A stretch of 64,000 bases of DNA. Origin: Christensenella minuta. GTDB taxonomy: Bacteria > Bacillota > Clostridia > Christensenellales > Christensenellaceae. Below the pieces are notes generated by a model. The model had not been told where the DNA came from, did no database searches, and worked only from the letters and a program-made list of their open reading frames with translations. Made by a program: the position numbers and the translations under genes. The stretch covers positions 2,437,585 to 2,501,584 of the forward strand of contig NZ_CP029256.1 in assembly GCF_003628755.1 (NCBI RefSeq), in the 5' to 3' direction. Numbering within the stretch: the first letter of the stretch is position 1; each line of letters begins with the position of its first letter. Positions 44,462 to 54,140 of the stretch are shown here, one piece after another.

Positions 44462-44490
44462 AAAAAAGACCGCAATGCGCGGCCTTTTTT
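44462..44490 (+). terminator. Terminator after the acyl carrier protein gene
   Basis: AAAGACCGC pairs with GCGGCCTTT (one mismatch), followed by TTT. Confidence 0.8.
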
Positions 44491-44615
44491 CATGAATGGG
44501 CTTTCCATTGCGGAGGAATGGGAGTAAAATAAATAAGGCAATTTTACATTTCCGGGCCGTGAAACGCGGACTAGGGCTTTGCGGCGGGAAAAGGAAGGAT
44601 AAGGGGGAGCAGGCA

Positions 44616-45656
44616 ATGAGTATTATTACGATCGTAGGGGCGGGAATGATGGGTTCGGCTATCGGGTTCCCGGCAAGCGACAACGGAAACGAGGTACGGC
44701 TGGTGGGAACGCCGCTTGACCGGGAGATCATCAGGCACGCACGCAAGACGGGGGAACACCTGACCCTCCGGCGCAAACTCCCCACGGGATACAAATATTA
44801 CCAGGTCGAGGAACTCCGCGAGGCGCTCGCCGGCGCCGATTTATTGGTGAGCGGAGTATCGAGCTTCGGCGTAGACTGGTTCCTTGCCAATATCCTCCCC
44901 GTGATTCCGCAAACGCTGCCCGTCCTTGCGGTGACGAAGGGCATGCAGGATACGGAGGAGGGGCAGCTCATTCCCTATCCGCATCTCTATGCGCAAAAGC
45001 TGGACCGGAAGCTTTCCCTGAACGCGGTGGGCGGCCCGTGCACGAGTTATGAGCTTGCGGACCACGACCCTACGGAGGTATGCTTCTGCGGGGAGGACAT
45101 GGAAGCGCTGCGTAAGATAAAGGCGATGTTTGAGACGGACTACTACCATATCAGCCTCTCCACGGACGTTGTGGGCGTGGAATGCGCGGTAGCTATGAAA
45201 AACGCTTACGCGCTGGCGGTAACGCTGGCGGTCGGCCTTTCGGAACGGATCGAGGGCGTGGGCGGCACCCTGCACTATAATTCGCAGGCGGCGCTGTTCG
45301 GGCAAAGCGTCCGCGAAATGCGCAAACTGCTCGCACTTGTGGGCGGCGGAGACGACAACATCGTATACGGTGCGGGCGACCTGTATGTAACGGTATTCGG
45401 CGGGCGTACCCGTCTGATCGGCACGCTGCTTGGGCGCGGGATGAGCTTTCCCGAAGCCATGGAAGAGCTCGATGGCATTACCCTCGAATCCATTGTGATC
45501 GCCACGCGCACGGCGCGCGCGGTGCGGCGGCTGATCGCGCGGGGAGAGGCCCGCGCGGAGGATTTTCCGCTGATGCTGCATGTGGACGACATCATCAACA
45601 ACGGGAAAGAAGTGGCGATTCCATGGAGCGGCTTTGAGGTGGAAACGCAGCTATGA
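44616..45656 (+). CDS. Glycerol-3-phosphate dehydrogenase (GpsA)-like NAD(P) dehydrogenase
   Basis: A 346-aa protein with a Rossmann start (ITIVGAGMMGSAIGFPASD) and the C-terminal helical domain of the GpsA family (VVGVECAVAMKNAYALAVTL with catalytic Lys near 199; VYGAGDLYVTVFGGRTRLIG). Start at ATG 44616 behind GGGGGAG. The longer frame to 44496 overlaps a terminator. It overlaps the MFS gene by ATGA. As a paralogue linked to a transporter, it may reduce or oxidise a substrate other than glycerol phosphate. Confidence 0.88.
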   Translation: MSIITIVGAGMMGSAIGFPASDNGNEVRLVGTPLDREIIRHARKTGEHLTLRRKLPTGYKYYQVEELREALAGADLLVSGVSSFGVDWFLANILPVIPQTLPVLAVTKGMQDTEEGQLIPYPHLYAQKLDRKLSLNAVGGPCTSYELADHDPTEVCFCGEDMEALRKIKAMFETDYYHISLSTDVVGVECAVAMKNAYALAVTLAVGLSERIEGVGGTLHYNSQAALFGQSVREMRKLLALVGGGDDNIVYGAGDLYVTVFGGRTRLIGTLLGRGMSFPEAMEELDGITLESIVIATRTARAVRRLIARGEARAEDFPLMLHVDDIINNGKEVAIPWSGFEVETQL

Positions 45657-46810
45657 AAAGAAATATCGTTATCATCAATCTCGTAGCGGCATTTTTGTGG
45701 ATGTCCATGTATTCGTATGTGCCGACGCTGCCCGCATACGCGACGTCGCTGGGGGCGACGGCGGCGGTCGTAGGAGCGATCGGCGGCGCGTACGGCGTGA
45801 TGCAGATCGCGCTGCGTGTGCCGCTGGGGATCATTTCGGATAAAATCGGCAAGGATAAATTTTTACTGCTGATCGGCTTTGTGATCCTCGCAGTCTCAGG
45901 CCTGATGTTCATTGTCGCCAAGGACACCTTCTGGGTGATGATGGCCCGCGGGGTGGGCGGCGCAGCCGCGGCGTGGTGGGTCGTGATCTGCGCGTCCTAT
46001 TCGAAGTACAACGAAGAAGACAAGCAGGTAAAGGCGCAGGGGCTCCTCAATGCATCGTCCAATATGGGCAAGGTGGTCGCCGCGCTCGCTGGCGGACTTC
46101 TTGCGCAGGCGTTCGGCCTGCACGCACCCTTTTATTTCGCGTTTCTGGTCGCGCTCGTGGGCATCGGCTGCATCATGATGTTCAAAACGCCGAAGGAGGA
46201 ACAGAAGATCGTTCCGCCGGGCGGAAGGGAGCTTGCGGCCCTGATGAAAAATAAGCACCTGATCGTTTTTTCCATCCTTGCCGTTTTTTCCCAGCTGCTG
46301 TGCTTTGCCCTGCCGAGTTATTTCACATCGGTCGCGGCGCAGAACCTCGGCGCGGATTCGTCGCAGCTGGGCTTCCTGATGGTGGTCTATTTCCTTGTGA
46401 CGAGCATATCGTCGCTGTTCGTGGGGACGAAGCTGTATAAAAAGATCGGCGGAATCAAGTGTATCGCGGTCTCGTTTGCGATCGGCGCGTTCTCTTGCCT
46501 GCCCATGTTTTACCATATGGATATTACGGCGATCTACGTCATGCAGGCGCTTTCCGGCATCTGCTACGGCATCACATGCGGAGCGCTTGCCGGATTTGTC
46601 ATCAAGGCGGTGGAGCCGCGCTACCGTTCCACCGCAACAGGAATCCTGCAATCCATTTTCGCGATCGGCATTTTCCTCGGGCCGGTGATCGTAGGAAATG
46701 TGATCGAGGCGGCGTCCATCGACGCGGCCTACTGGGTAATCTTTACGCTGACCGCGGCCGCAGCGGTCCTGAGCCTTTTGCTTATCCCGAAAGAATATGA
46801 TAAGATGTGA
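45653..46810 (+). CDS. MFS transporter
   Basis: A 385-aa protein with about 12 membrane helices. The MFS loop 2-3 motif is GAYGVMQIALRVPLGIISDKIGKDK, near 42-66. The first codon overlaps the dehydrogenase stop, so the two genes are coupled and the solute handled is probably related to the dehydrogenase's substrate or product. No PTS or ABC features. Direction and substrate unknown. Confidence 0.92.
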   Translation: MKRNIVIINLVAAFLWMSMYSYVPTLPAYATSLGATAAVVGAIGGAYGVMQIALRVPLGIISDKIGKDKFLLLIGFVILAVSGLMFIVAKDTFWVMMARGVGGAAAAWWVVICASYSKYNEEDKQVKAQGLLNASSNMGKVVAALAGGLLAQAFGLHAPFYFAFLVALVGIGCIMMFKTPKEEQKIVPPGGRELAALMKNKHLIVFSILAVFSQLLCFALPSYFTSVAAQNLGADSSQLGFLMVVYFLVTSISSLFVGTKLYKKIGGIKCIAVSFAIGAFSCLPMFYHMDITAIYVMQALSGICYGITCGALAGFVIKAVEPRYRSTATGILQSIFAIGIFLGPVIVGNVIEAASIDAAYWVIFTLTAAAAVLSLLLIPKEYDKM

Positions 46811-46979
46811 TTAATGAAAATGTTTTGGGGCGGTATTTGCAGGGTATCATTATAGCAGTTCCCGCAGGCGGCCGTAAGGCGCCGTTTTACCGGGGGCTAT
46901 GGTTGCAGCATACTGGAATGGGTGTTTTTCATCCATTTGCTGTATAAATAATCCATATAAGAAACAGGAGGGGGAAATT

Positions 46980-47522
46980 ATGAATTCTGAGTCTTGGAAA
47001 TCCAGGGAAATGATACGGCTGATCCTGAGCATCGTTCTTCTGATTATTGGTCTTATCCTGCTCGGCGCGCCGACGTTCGCAATGGAAGTAATTGTAGTCA
47101 TCATTGGCATCGTGGTGCTGGCCTATGGCGTGATCCAATTGTTAATCAATCTTTCAAAACGCAACCGGGGAGACGCGAATGCGGGCCTTGCCATTCCGGT
47201 GATTGCAATTATTATCGGCATCCTTCTGATTATCTTCCGCGGCGGCGTGGCCAATGTGATCCTGCCGTTTATCATCGGCGTGTGGGCGGTTATCACAGGC
47301 GTGATGAGCCTGATGGAAGCGTCGCAGGTGAAGGATTTCAGCCCGGGCGCGTGGAAGGTGGCGCTCATTAGCGGCCTTGCGGAGCTGGTGCTTGGCATCA
47401 TCATGATCGTAGGCATCATTGCAGGTTCCAATGCGCTTGGCGTCCTGCTCGGCGTGTGCCTGACAATCTACGGCATCCTCAGCATCGTCGAATGGGGAAT
47501 CGTGGCTTCCGCCAAAAAATAA
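46980..47522 (+). CDS. DUF308/HdeD-like membrane protein
   Basis: A 180-aa protein with six predicted membrane segments in pairs (LILSIVLLIIGLILLGAPTF, VIVVIIGIVVLAYGVIQLLI, LAIPVIAIIIGILLII, ILPFIIGVWAVITGVMSLM and two more), the layout of HdeD/DUF308 proteins linked to acid or envelope stress. GGAGGGGG precedes ATG 46980. Monocistronic. Confidence 0.88.
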   Translation: MNSESWKSREMIRLILSIVLLIIGLILLGAPTFAMEVIVVIIGIVVLAYGVIQLLINLSKRNRGDANAGLAIPVIAIIIGILLIIFRGGVANVILPFIIGVWAVITGVMSLMEASQVKDFSPGAWKVALISGLAELVLGIIMIVGIIAGSNALGVLLGVCLTIYGILSIVEWGIVASAKK

Positions 47523-47616
47523 GCGGTTTGGAAAATATGGCCAGGAAAATTCAATCAAACAATAAGGCTCTTCATCAATAACGCATAGTATCTCTATGCG
47601 GCCTAGGCTGTCAAAG

Positions 47617-47652
47617 AACCCTGCGCTCTAATCAAGCGGCGCGGGGTTTTCT
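47617..47652 (+). terminator. Terminator after the DUF308 gene
   Basis: AACCCTGCGC pairs with GCGCGGGGTT (one wobble), followed by TT and CTT. Confidence 0.7.
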
Positions 47653-47859
47653 TATTTGGAACAACAATCAATCTAAAAAATCGTAAAAGAAAGGCTTTGG
47701 CCTTCCATAAAGCTGCCTTATCGAGATTTATTGCGCGTATTCAGCCGGATCCCCGTCCGTTGTTTCAGCCCGCGGTGCCGTATATTAGATTATGGCAGTC
47801 GCACACATCGTATCTATTCTGCACACAAAACGCATTTATGCGCGCCCATGTAAAACAGA

Positions 47860-47896
47860 TTGTCAAAAAGGCCGCCGCAGGCGGCCTTTTTGACAA
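47860..47896. terminator. Long symmetrical hairpin, possible bidirectional terminator
   Basis: TTGTCAAAAAGGCCGCC and its exact complement around GCA, a 17-bp perfect stem with T-rich and A-rich flanks within the stem. Confidence 0.75.
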
Positions 47897-47994
47897 ATTG
47901 AGACATTTTACAGATAGGATCCCATGGGCAGTTTTTTCCGCGGAGGGTCAGCCGCAGCGTTATTAAAAAATTTAAAAAAAGATTAAAAAAATTG

Positions 47995-48059
47995 TTGACA
48001 AATAGCGCACATATGATATTATTATATTAATTCGATTAATATAAAACGAATTAATATAA
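47995..48059 (+). promoter_or_regulatory. ROK regulator promoter with 13-bp inverted repeat operator
   Basis: TTGACA (47995-48000), 16 bp, TATTAT (48017-48022). The repeats TTATATTAATTCG (48022-48034) and CGAATTAATATAA (48047-48059) are exact complements with a 12-bp spacer and cover the start site. AT-rich arms ending in CG recall NagC/Mlc/XylR sites. Likely autoregulatory. Confidence 0.75.
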
Positions 48060-48133
48060 ACCCCCGTTGAAATTCTATTTATCCACTACATATAAAAGCG
48101 AATATGCTTAATTAACAGAAACGGAATGAATCC

Positions 48134-49366
48134 ATGAATGTGAAAAAAACAGGAACCCAAAAGGGGAAAAATCAAAGTAATCTTCAGGAAATGAACCGCT
48201 CGCTGATTCTCCGGCTGCTCAAAAAAAATAATGTCTGCTCCAGAGCTAAATTGGCGAAACAGTCGGGGTTAAAGCAGGCAACGATTACAAATATTATTAA
48301 TGATTTTTTGAATTGGGGACTGGTGAATGAAACGGGAATTATCAGCGGAGAAAAAGGAAGATCCAGCATCGGCATCCAAATCAATCATCAAAACTATTAT
48401 GTAATCGGAGTACGGCTGGCGCGGGGATTTTTCCGAATCGGGCTGTTTGACATTTTTGGGATCAACCTCAACCAAAGCCGATTCGACCATGAAAAGTCGA
48501 CCGGACCGGAAGTGGTTGTAGCGAAGATCAAACTGGAAATCTCACGTCTAATCGAAAAAAACAGGGACAAAAACATTATTGGAATTGGGATTGCGGTTCC
48601 TGGACCGTATTTCAGCCATGAGGGCAGGATTGTGGATATTACGGATTTTCCTGGCTGGAGCAAGATACAGTTTAAGGAAGAAATGGCCAGTGCGTTCGAT
48701 TTGCCGGTTGTCATCGACCACGACGCAAACGCAGGCGCGGTTGCGGAATGGTGGATTGCGCCGAATAAGCAATTGACGGGAACCATGGTTTATTTAGCCG
48801 TAGAAGACGGCTTGGGAGCGGGAATTATCCATGATGGCGTGCTCTTCCGGGGCGCAATGGGGACGGCCGGGGAAATAGGGCATGTCAGTATCAATCTGGA
48901 TGGGCCGCTTTGCGTATGCGGAAACCGCGGTTGTTTGACAAACTATGCTTCTTCCAAATATCTTATGGAGCGGACCCGCGAAGAACTGCCGGGATATCCG
49001 GACAGTATGCTGCGGGAAGGCTTTTCCTACCAAGACGTCGTACGCGCGGTAAAAGCCGGGGATCCCCTGGCGGTAGCAATGTTCCGCGAAACGGTACGCA
49101 ATTTGGCGGCCGGTATGATTAATATCCTCTGTGCGTACAGTCCGAATGAAATCGTCATTGGAGGTATGATAAGTGAATTTGGAGAATACTTATTAAAGGT
49201 GCTGGAGGAATATGTCCACGGGCATACCTTCCCGAATTTTACGGAACAAGTAACCATCAATTTGAGTACCCTTGGGCCGGACCCATCCTTTGTGGGTGCG
49301 GCGGCACTGGCGATCGACTACTGCCTCAGGCAGGCCAGCATTTTTGAAAATGCCATAAGGACATGA
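48134..49366 (+). CDS. ROK-family transcriptional regulator
   Basis: 410 aa. A winged helix-turn-helix at 25-75 (LKKNNVCSRAKLAKQSGLKQ then ATITNIINDF) is fused to a ROK sugar-kinase-like domain with AVPGPYFSHEGRI, VIDHDANAGAVAEW and the zinc motif CVCGNRGC near 257. The ATP-binding DxGGT loop is replaced (IGVRLARGFFRIG), so it is a sensor, not a kinase. It precedes the ABC/transketolase operon and most likely represses it until a sugar binds. A 13-bp inverted repeat overlies its promoter. Confidence 0.93.
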   Translation: MNVKKTGTQKGKNQSNLQEMNRSLILRLLKKNNVCSRAKLAKQSGLKQATITNIINDFLNWGLVNETGIISGEKGRSSIGIQINHQNYYVIGVRLARGFFRIGLFDIFGINLNQSRFDHEKSTGPEVVVAKIKLEISRLIEKNRDKNIIGIGIAVPGPYFSHEGRIVDITDFPGWSKIQFKEEMASAFDLPVVIDHDANAGAVAEWWIAPNKQLTGTMVYLAVEDGLGAGIIHDGVLFRGAMGTAGEIGHVSINLDGPLCVCGNRGCLTNYASSKYLMERTREELPGYPDSMLREGFSYQDVVRAVKAGDPLAVAMFRETVRNLAAGMINILCAYSPNEIVIGGMISEFGEYLLKVLEEYVHGHTFPNFTEQVTINLSTLGPDPSFVGAAALAIDYCLRQASIFENAIRT

Positions 49367-49404
49367 GAATCCCAAAAAAACAGGTAAATTAGCAGAATAA
49401 AAAA

Positions 49405-49438
49405 TTACAGCAAAGATACTGCAATATCTTTGCTGTAA
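49405..49438. terminator. Hairpin after the ROK gene
   Basis: TTACAGCAAAGAT and ATCTTTGCTGTAA form a 13-bp stem. The T-tract is on the minus strand side, so its role as plus-strand terminator is uncertain. Confidence 0.6.
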
Positions 49439-49477
49439 TATAAAAGCCGGATAAACATTGCAACTCTCTTGGAAAAA

Positions 49478-49533
49478 ACTACAATAATTTTAACCAGCTT
49501 CTTAACGTTACCCTTCTTTAATATTATTGTAGT
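49478..49533. promoter_or_regulatory. Inverted repeat upstream of the second ABC operon
   Basis: ACTACAATAAT (49478-49488) and ATTATTGTAGT (49523-49533) are exact complements, 34 bp apart, upstream of the binding-protein gene. It may be a regulator site or an mRNA leader structure. It differs from the ROK operator. Confidence 0.45.
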
Positions 49534-49597
49534 GGATACCAATATTTTTGTCAATCTTCATCCGGAAAAACACTAAAATTCCAAAGGAGGAAGAAAA

Positions 49598-50692
49598 ATG
49601 AAAAAAAGTATTGGCGTTTTTATTGCCGCAATACTAGTGGTGTGTTTGTTTGCGGGGTGCGCGGAAACGGCTTCGACAGAAAATGCGGGCGCAGCCGAAA
49701 CGCCTGCGGTGCCGGCAGCGGCAGAATCGGCAGGAACTGCGGCAGAATCGGCAGGAACTGAACCGGCCGCAGCGGAAAATGAGTATGCCTGGGATCCAAA
49801 CATCGGGGCAAATCCGGAGAAAAACGAGTATTATTTCGTATTCGTTCCCAAATTGGTGCATCCGTTCTACGAGCCTCTCATCGAAGGGATGGAGCGGGCT
49901 GCGGCAGAATATGCGGAGCAGGGGATTACAGTTACATGGGACTGGGATGCCCCAGCTGCGGCGGACGCCGTTTTGCAGACGGAGAAAATGGAAGCGGCTG
50001 CGGCGAAAAGCCCGGATGTGCTTGGAGTTGCGGTACAGGATCCGGTTGTGATCGATCCGATTGTGGATGAAATAGAAGCGGCGGGCATTCCCGTCATGCT
50101 ATTTGCAGACGATACGGCTTCAGGAGCGGGCTCTGGATTTGTCGGGCTCAAGGACTTTTATGGGCAGGGCTACATGGTAGGCAAAGAAATTGCTGAGGCG
50201 ATGAACGGTGAAGGCGAAGTTGGTTTGCTGATGGGGTCCTTGGCTGCGGTTTCGCATCAGGGCCGCTTGGAAGGAATCAAAGGTGCGCTGGCGGAATATC
50301 CGGGGATTACCATCGTTTCGGAGCAGGCCACTGACGATGATCTGCAAAAGGCCGTAGAGGTGACAGAGCAGATGATGAATGCAAATCCCGGACTGAATGC
50401 GGTAATCAGCGCGGACGGAAGCGGTGCCGCGGGCGCCGCGAGGGCCGTAGCGGACAGCGGGCACGGTAAGATATGGATCGGAGGATTTGACGTTAATGAC
50501 GAAAATATCGAAGGGGTTAAAGACGGGTCCATCTATTGTATCGCTGCACAGGACGGTATTGAAACCGGATACGATACGCTTCGTATGATGATTGACATTG
50601 CGGACGGCAAAATCACCCATGCCGACAAGAGGGAGGTTTGGGTAAACAATATGAAGCTGATGCAGGATACTTTGGCAGATTATGGCTACTGA
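49598..50692 (+). CDS. Sugar ABC transporter substrate-binding lipoprotein
   Basis: A 364-aa lipoprotein (signal MKKSIGVFIAAILVVCLFAGC, Cys near 21) with an Ala/Glu/Ser linker containing a duplicated AESAGT segment. A type 1 periplasmic-binding domain follows (YYFVFVPKLVHPFYEPLIEG, PVMLFADDTASGAGSGFVG, IWIGGFDVNDENIEGVKDG). AGGAGG lies before the ATG. First gene of the ROK-controlled operon. Ligand unknown, probably a pentose-like or modified sugar given the downstream enzymes. Confidence 0.94.
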   Translation: MKKSIGVFIAAILVVCLFAGCAETASTENAGAAETPAVPAAAESAGTAAESAGTEPAAAENEYAWDPNIGANPEKNEYYFVFVPKLVHPFYEPLIEGMERAAAEYAEQGITVTWDWDAPAAADAVLQTEKMEAAAAKSPDVLGVAVQDPVVIDPIVDEIEAAGIPVMLFADDTASGAGSGFVGLKDFYGQGYMVGKEIAEAMNGEGEVGLLMGSLAAVSHQGRLEGIKGALAEYPGITIVSEQATDDDLQKAVEVTEQMMNANPGLNAVISADGSGAAGAARAVADSGHGKIWIGGFDVNDENIEGVKDGSIYCIAAQDGIETGYDTLRMMIDIADGKITHADKREVWVNNMKLMQDTLADYGY

Positions 50693-50786
50693 TCCGCAGC
50701 GGTAAGGCAGAATAAGGTCCAGGAGGGGATGCTGCTTTATTGCGGCGCCCCTCGGCGTGGGCCGCTTTGGGAAAGGAGATGGAATT

Positions 50787-52271
50787 GTGCCTCAGGAAAT
50801 TTTACGTATGAGGAATATCAACAAAAGCTTTCCAGGAGTACAGGCCCTCAAACATGTCGATTTTGATTTGAAGGCAAATGAAATCCATGCGCTGCTTGGC
50901 GAAAACGGCGCTGGGAAAAGCACGCTGATGAATGTGCTGATGGGAATGCACCGGCCGGAAGAAGGGGAGATATGGCTCCATGGAAAAAAGACGGAAATCC
51001 CTTCGCCCGTCTTTGCGATACAAAACAGCATCGGGATTGTGCCGCAGGAACTGAATATCGTTCCGGAGGTCACCGTCGCGGAAAATATCTGTATGGGAAC
51101 GCAAAAGAGGAAAGCAGGCGCAATAATCGACTGGAAAGATACGTTTAAAAGGGCGGAGAGTATTATGGACCAACTGGGGTCGCCGGTGAATGTGAGGAGC
51201 AAAGCGGGAACGTGCAGCGTTGCACAGCTGCAGATGGTGCAAATCGCGAGGGCGATCGCTTTTGGGGCCAAGATTATTATTCTGGATGAACCGACAGCCA
51301 GTCTGACTTCGCAAGAAACACACGATTTGTTCCGGGTAATGCGGCAATTAAAGGGGAACGGAGCGGGAATCATTTTTATTACGCATCATTTGGAAGAAGT
51401 GAAAGAAGTGGCCGACCGTGTAACTGTCATGCGCGACGGAGAGGTGGTGGACACAACGCTGATGGCGGACACCAGCATTAAAGAGATTATTGCGAAGATG
51501 GCAGGGCAGGAGGTCATTTTCAGTAAATTCGAAAGGGAATTCCAAGAAGAAGAAGTGGTGCTGCGGGCAGAACGCCTGACGCATAAAAAGAAATTCCGGG
51601 ACGTTTCTTTCGAAGTGAAAAAAGGCGAAATTTTCGGCGTGGGAGGCCTGGTCGGCGCCGGACGTACGGAGGTTATGCTGGCCCTGTTCGGCGTAGAGCC
51701 GCTAGAGTCTGGCACGATCATACTGAAGGGAAAACCCATTACGGTCAAATCGCCAAAAAGCGCGATTGAGGCGGGAATTGGATACTTGCCGGAAGAACGG
51801 CGCGCGCAGGCGATCTTCCCGATTTTAAGCATAAAAGAAAACCTGACAATGCCAATTTTACAGCGGCTGTTCCGGCATGGAAAAATAGACCGCCGTCAAC
51901 AGGAAAAGATTACGCAGTCCTACATTGACAGGTTGGAGATTAAGACGCCGTCGGGGGAAAAAGAGATCAGGGATCTTTCCGGAGGGAACCAACAAAAGGT
52001 CGTTTTCGGGAGGTGGATTGAAAAGGATTTGGATATCCTGATTCTGGACGAGCCTACGCGAGGAATAGATGTGCGTGCGAAAGATGAAATTCATAAATTA
52101 ATTGAATCTCTTGCAAAAGAGGGCAAAACGGTGATCGTCGTTTCTTCCGAGCTTGAAGAATTGCTGAATATATGCGATCGGATCATGGTCATGAACGAAG
52201 GACAAGTAAAAGGGATCATGAATGCGCGCGAGGTTAACCAGGAAGAAATCTTAAGGCTTGCCTTAAGCTGA
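50787..52271 (+). CDS. Sugar ABC transporter ATP-binding protein (two-domain)
   Basis: A 494-aa RbsA-type ATPase. First domain: Walker A LLGENGAGKSTLMNVLMG near 35, a signature region that is poorly conserved (AGTCSVAQLQMVQIARAI), Walker B IIILDEPTASL. Second domain: degenerate Walker A GGLVGAGRTEVMLALFG, complete signature LSGGNQQKVVFG near 400 and LILDEPTRGIDVRAKDE. GTG 50787 is chosen because AAAGGAG lies 8 bases upstream. The longer frame at 50757 has none. Confidence 0.94.
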   Translation: MPQEILRMRNINKSFPGVQALKHVDFDLKANEIHALLGENGAGKSTLMNVLMGMHRPEEGEIWLHGKKTEIPSPVFAIQNSIGIVPQELNIVPEVTVAENICMGTQKRKAGAIIDWKDTFKRAESIMDQLGSPVNVRSKAGTCSVAQLQMVQIARAIAFGAKIIILDEPTASLTSQETHDLFRVMRQLKGNGAGIIFITHHLEEVKEVADRVTVMRDGEVVDTTLMADTSIKEIIAKMAGQEVIFSKFEREFQEEEVVLRAERLTHKKKFRDVSFEVKKGEIFGVGGLVGAGRTEVMLALFGVEPLESGTIILKGKPITVKSPKSAIEAGIGYLPEERRAQAIFPILSIKENLTMPILQRLFRHGKIDRRQQEKITQSYIDRLEIKTPSGEKEIRDLSGGNQQKVVFGRWIEKDLDILILDEPTRGIDVRAKDEIHKLIESLAKEGKTVIVVSSELEELLNICDRIMVMNEGQVKGIMNAREVNQEEILRLALS

Positions 52272-52288
52272 ACAGGGGGAAATATAGA

Positions 52289-53278
52289 ATGAAACAGAGC
52301 ATCAATATTACCATGCAGGGACAGCCGTCAAAAATAAAAAAACTTTTCAGCCATACAGAATTTATTATTCTGCTGGCGACGGTCGTTCTGATGCTGGCAT
52401 CCTATTTTGTTAATAATGCGTTCTTCTCACAATACAATATGTCCACGCTACTGCGGCAAATGTCGTTTGTAACCATCGTGGCGTTTGGGCAAACCATGAT
52501 ATTGATCTTAGGCGACATCGATCTTTCTGTTGGCGCGACAGCAGGACTGTCGGCGATTACGGCGGCTATTCTCATGGCGTGGCTCGGGCTGCCGCCTCAA
52601 TTAACATTTGTATTATGTATTGTGCTGGGGGCCCTCTGCGGACTGTTTAACGGATTCTTTGTCACAAAGTTTAGGATTACGCCTTTTATTATCACGTTGG
52701 GCTCCAGTTATATTTTTGAAGGAATTATTTATGTGATAACGGAAGGACGGTCGATTACGAATATCCCGGCAAGCTTCCTGTCCCTGGGACAGGAAATGGT
52801 TGGCGGAGTCCTGCCGATTCCGGTACTTTTCATGATTATTATTGGAGCGGTCCTATATTTCGTGTTGAAACATACGCCGTTCGGACGCTATCTGTATGCG
52901 ATCGGCGGGAATCAAACGGCGGCAAAACTGGTTGGAATCAATGTAAACCGAAGCCGTCGGACCGTATACGTATTGTCTGGAATTTTGTCCGCCTTTGCCG
53001 GTATGCTGATTATGGCGAGATTGGGGACAGCACAGCCGACAATCGGGAGCACATGGGTTATGCCGTCTATTACCGCGGTCATCCTGGGCGGGACGTCTAT
53101 GTCGGGAGGCCGTGGGGGTGTGATCGGAACTGTCATAGGTTCCCTGATGATGTCCGTCATTTCAAATGCCATTGTTATTATGAGGGTCTCTACCTATATG
53201 GAACAAGTAGTCATCGGCGCGGTTGTAATTATCGCGGTGCTGATTGATGCGATCAGGACGAACATGAGCACGAAATAA
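52289..53278 (+). CDS. Sugar ABC transporter permease
   Basis: A 329-aa permease of the RbsC family. It has multiple membrane helices, GDIDLSVGATAGLSAI near 74, FIITLGSSYIFEGI near 132, the ATPase-contact loop FGRYLYAIGGNQTAAKLVGI near 196, and VILGGTSMSGGRGGVIGT near 264. It lies 17 bp after the ATPase gene and 22 bp before the transketolase gene, in one operon. Confidence 0.94.
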   Translation: MKQSINITMQGQPSKIKKLFSHTEFIILLATVVLMLASYFVNNAFFSQYNMSTLLRQMSFVTIVAFGQTMILILGDIDLSVGATAGLSAITAAILMAWLGLPPQLTFVLCIVLGALCGLFNGFFVTKFRITPFIITLGSSYIFEGIIYVITEGRSITNIPASFLSLGQEMVGGVLPIPVLFMIIIGAVLYFVLKHTPFGRYLYAIGGNQTAAKLVGINVNRSRRTVYVLSGILSAFAGMLIMARLGTAQPTIGSTWVMPSITAVILGGTSMSGGRGGVIGTVIGSLMMSVISNAIVIMRVSTYMEQVVIGAVVIIAVLIDAIRTNMSTK

Positions 53279-53300
53279 GCGCGGTAAGAAAGGACGAGAA

Positions 53301-54140
53301 ATGAAAACAATTGAAGAAATAAAAGAGTTTGCAACGAAAATTCGAATTGAAACCATCAGGTGCATCAAACAGCGGGGATTCGGGCATATAGGTGGAAGCA
53401 TGTCTATCGCGGACGTATTGGCGGTACTGTACGGAAATATCATGAAATACGATCCGAAAGATCCGGCGTGGAAGGAAAGGGATTATCTGGTCGTATCGAA
53501 AGGACATGCCGGACCTGCGCTGTTCGCAGCTCTCGCGCTGAAAGGATTTTTCCCGGTGGAATGGCTTGCTACATTATCGAAACCGGGAACAAGGCTTCCC
53601 AGTCATTGCGACCGCCTGCGCACGCCGGGCGTGGACGTTTCCACCGGTTCGCTGGGGCAGGGGCTTTCCATTGCCGCAGGAATTGCGCAGGTATTTGGCA
53701 TGAGGAAACAGGAAAACCGTGTTTATGCCGTTCTGGGAGATGGGGAATGTGCGGAAGGACAAATTTGGGAAGCGGCTCAGTATGCCAGCCACTATAAGTT
53801 AAACCGCCTGGTGGCATTTGTAGATTGGAATAAACGGCAGGTAGACGGCTATCTGGAAGATATTATGTCGGTCGGGGATATTGCAGAGAAATTTGAAGCG
53901 TTTGGATGGATGGCCGCTGTTGTAGATGGCGGCGACGTACGGGCCATACAGCAGGCGGTTCTGGAATTGCAAAAAAAGCAGGCAGACCGTCCGGCGGTTG
54001 TTGTGCTGGATGGAATCAAAGGAAGTGGCGTACCGGAGTTTGAGCAGATGGAATATAATCATCATTTCGCGCTTACGCCGGAGCTGGCAGATAAAGTGAT
54101 TGCAGACTTGGAAAAACAGATGTCGAAAGGGGAAATATGA
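53301..54140 (+). CDS. Transketolase N-terminal subunit
   Basis: A 279-aa thiamine-diphosphate-binding half of a split transketolase that transfers two-carbon ketol units. GFGHIGGSMSIADVLAVLYG near 27, SKGHAGPALFAAL, and the TPP motif LGDGECAEGQIWEAAQYASH near 147 with DWNKRQ. It ends in an ATGA-type overlap with the C-terminal subunit gene. Split transketolases of this type often serve dedicated sugar pathways (apiose, ascorbate or sulfosugar routes are known examples) in addition to pentose phosphates. Confidence 0.93.
   Translation: MKTIEEIKEFATKIRIETIRCIKQRGFGHIGGSMSIADVLAVLYGNIMKYDPKDPAWKERDYLVVSKGHAGPALFAALALKGFFPVEWLATLSKPGTRLPSHCDRLRTPGVDVSTGSLGQGLSIAAGIAQVFGMRKQENRVYAVLGDGECAEGQIWEAAQYASHYKLNRLVAFVDWNKRQVDGYLEDIMSVGDIAEKFEAFGWMAAVVDGGDVRAIQQAVLELQKKQADRPAVVVLDGIKGSGVPEFEQMEYNHHFALTPELADKVIADLEKQMSKGEI

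Larger units (their letters stand above)
47523..48133. other. Intergenic region with terminators and ROK promoter
   Basis: Contains two hairpins (47617-47650 and 47860-47896) and the promoter/operator at 47995-48059. A frame of 89 codons at 47697 has no family and no ribosome-binding site, and I do not call it a gene. Confidence 0.5.

Noticed and set aside
47697-47966. 89-codon plus-strand frame before the ROK gene
   Set aside because: It spans a perfect 17-bp hairpin, has no ribosome-binding site and no similarity to a known family.
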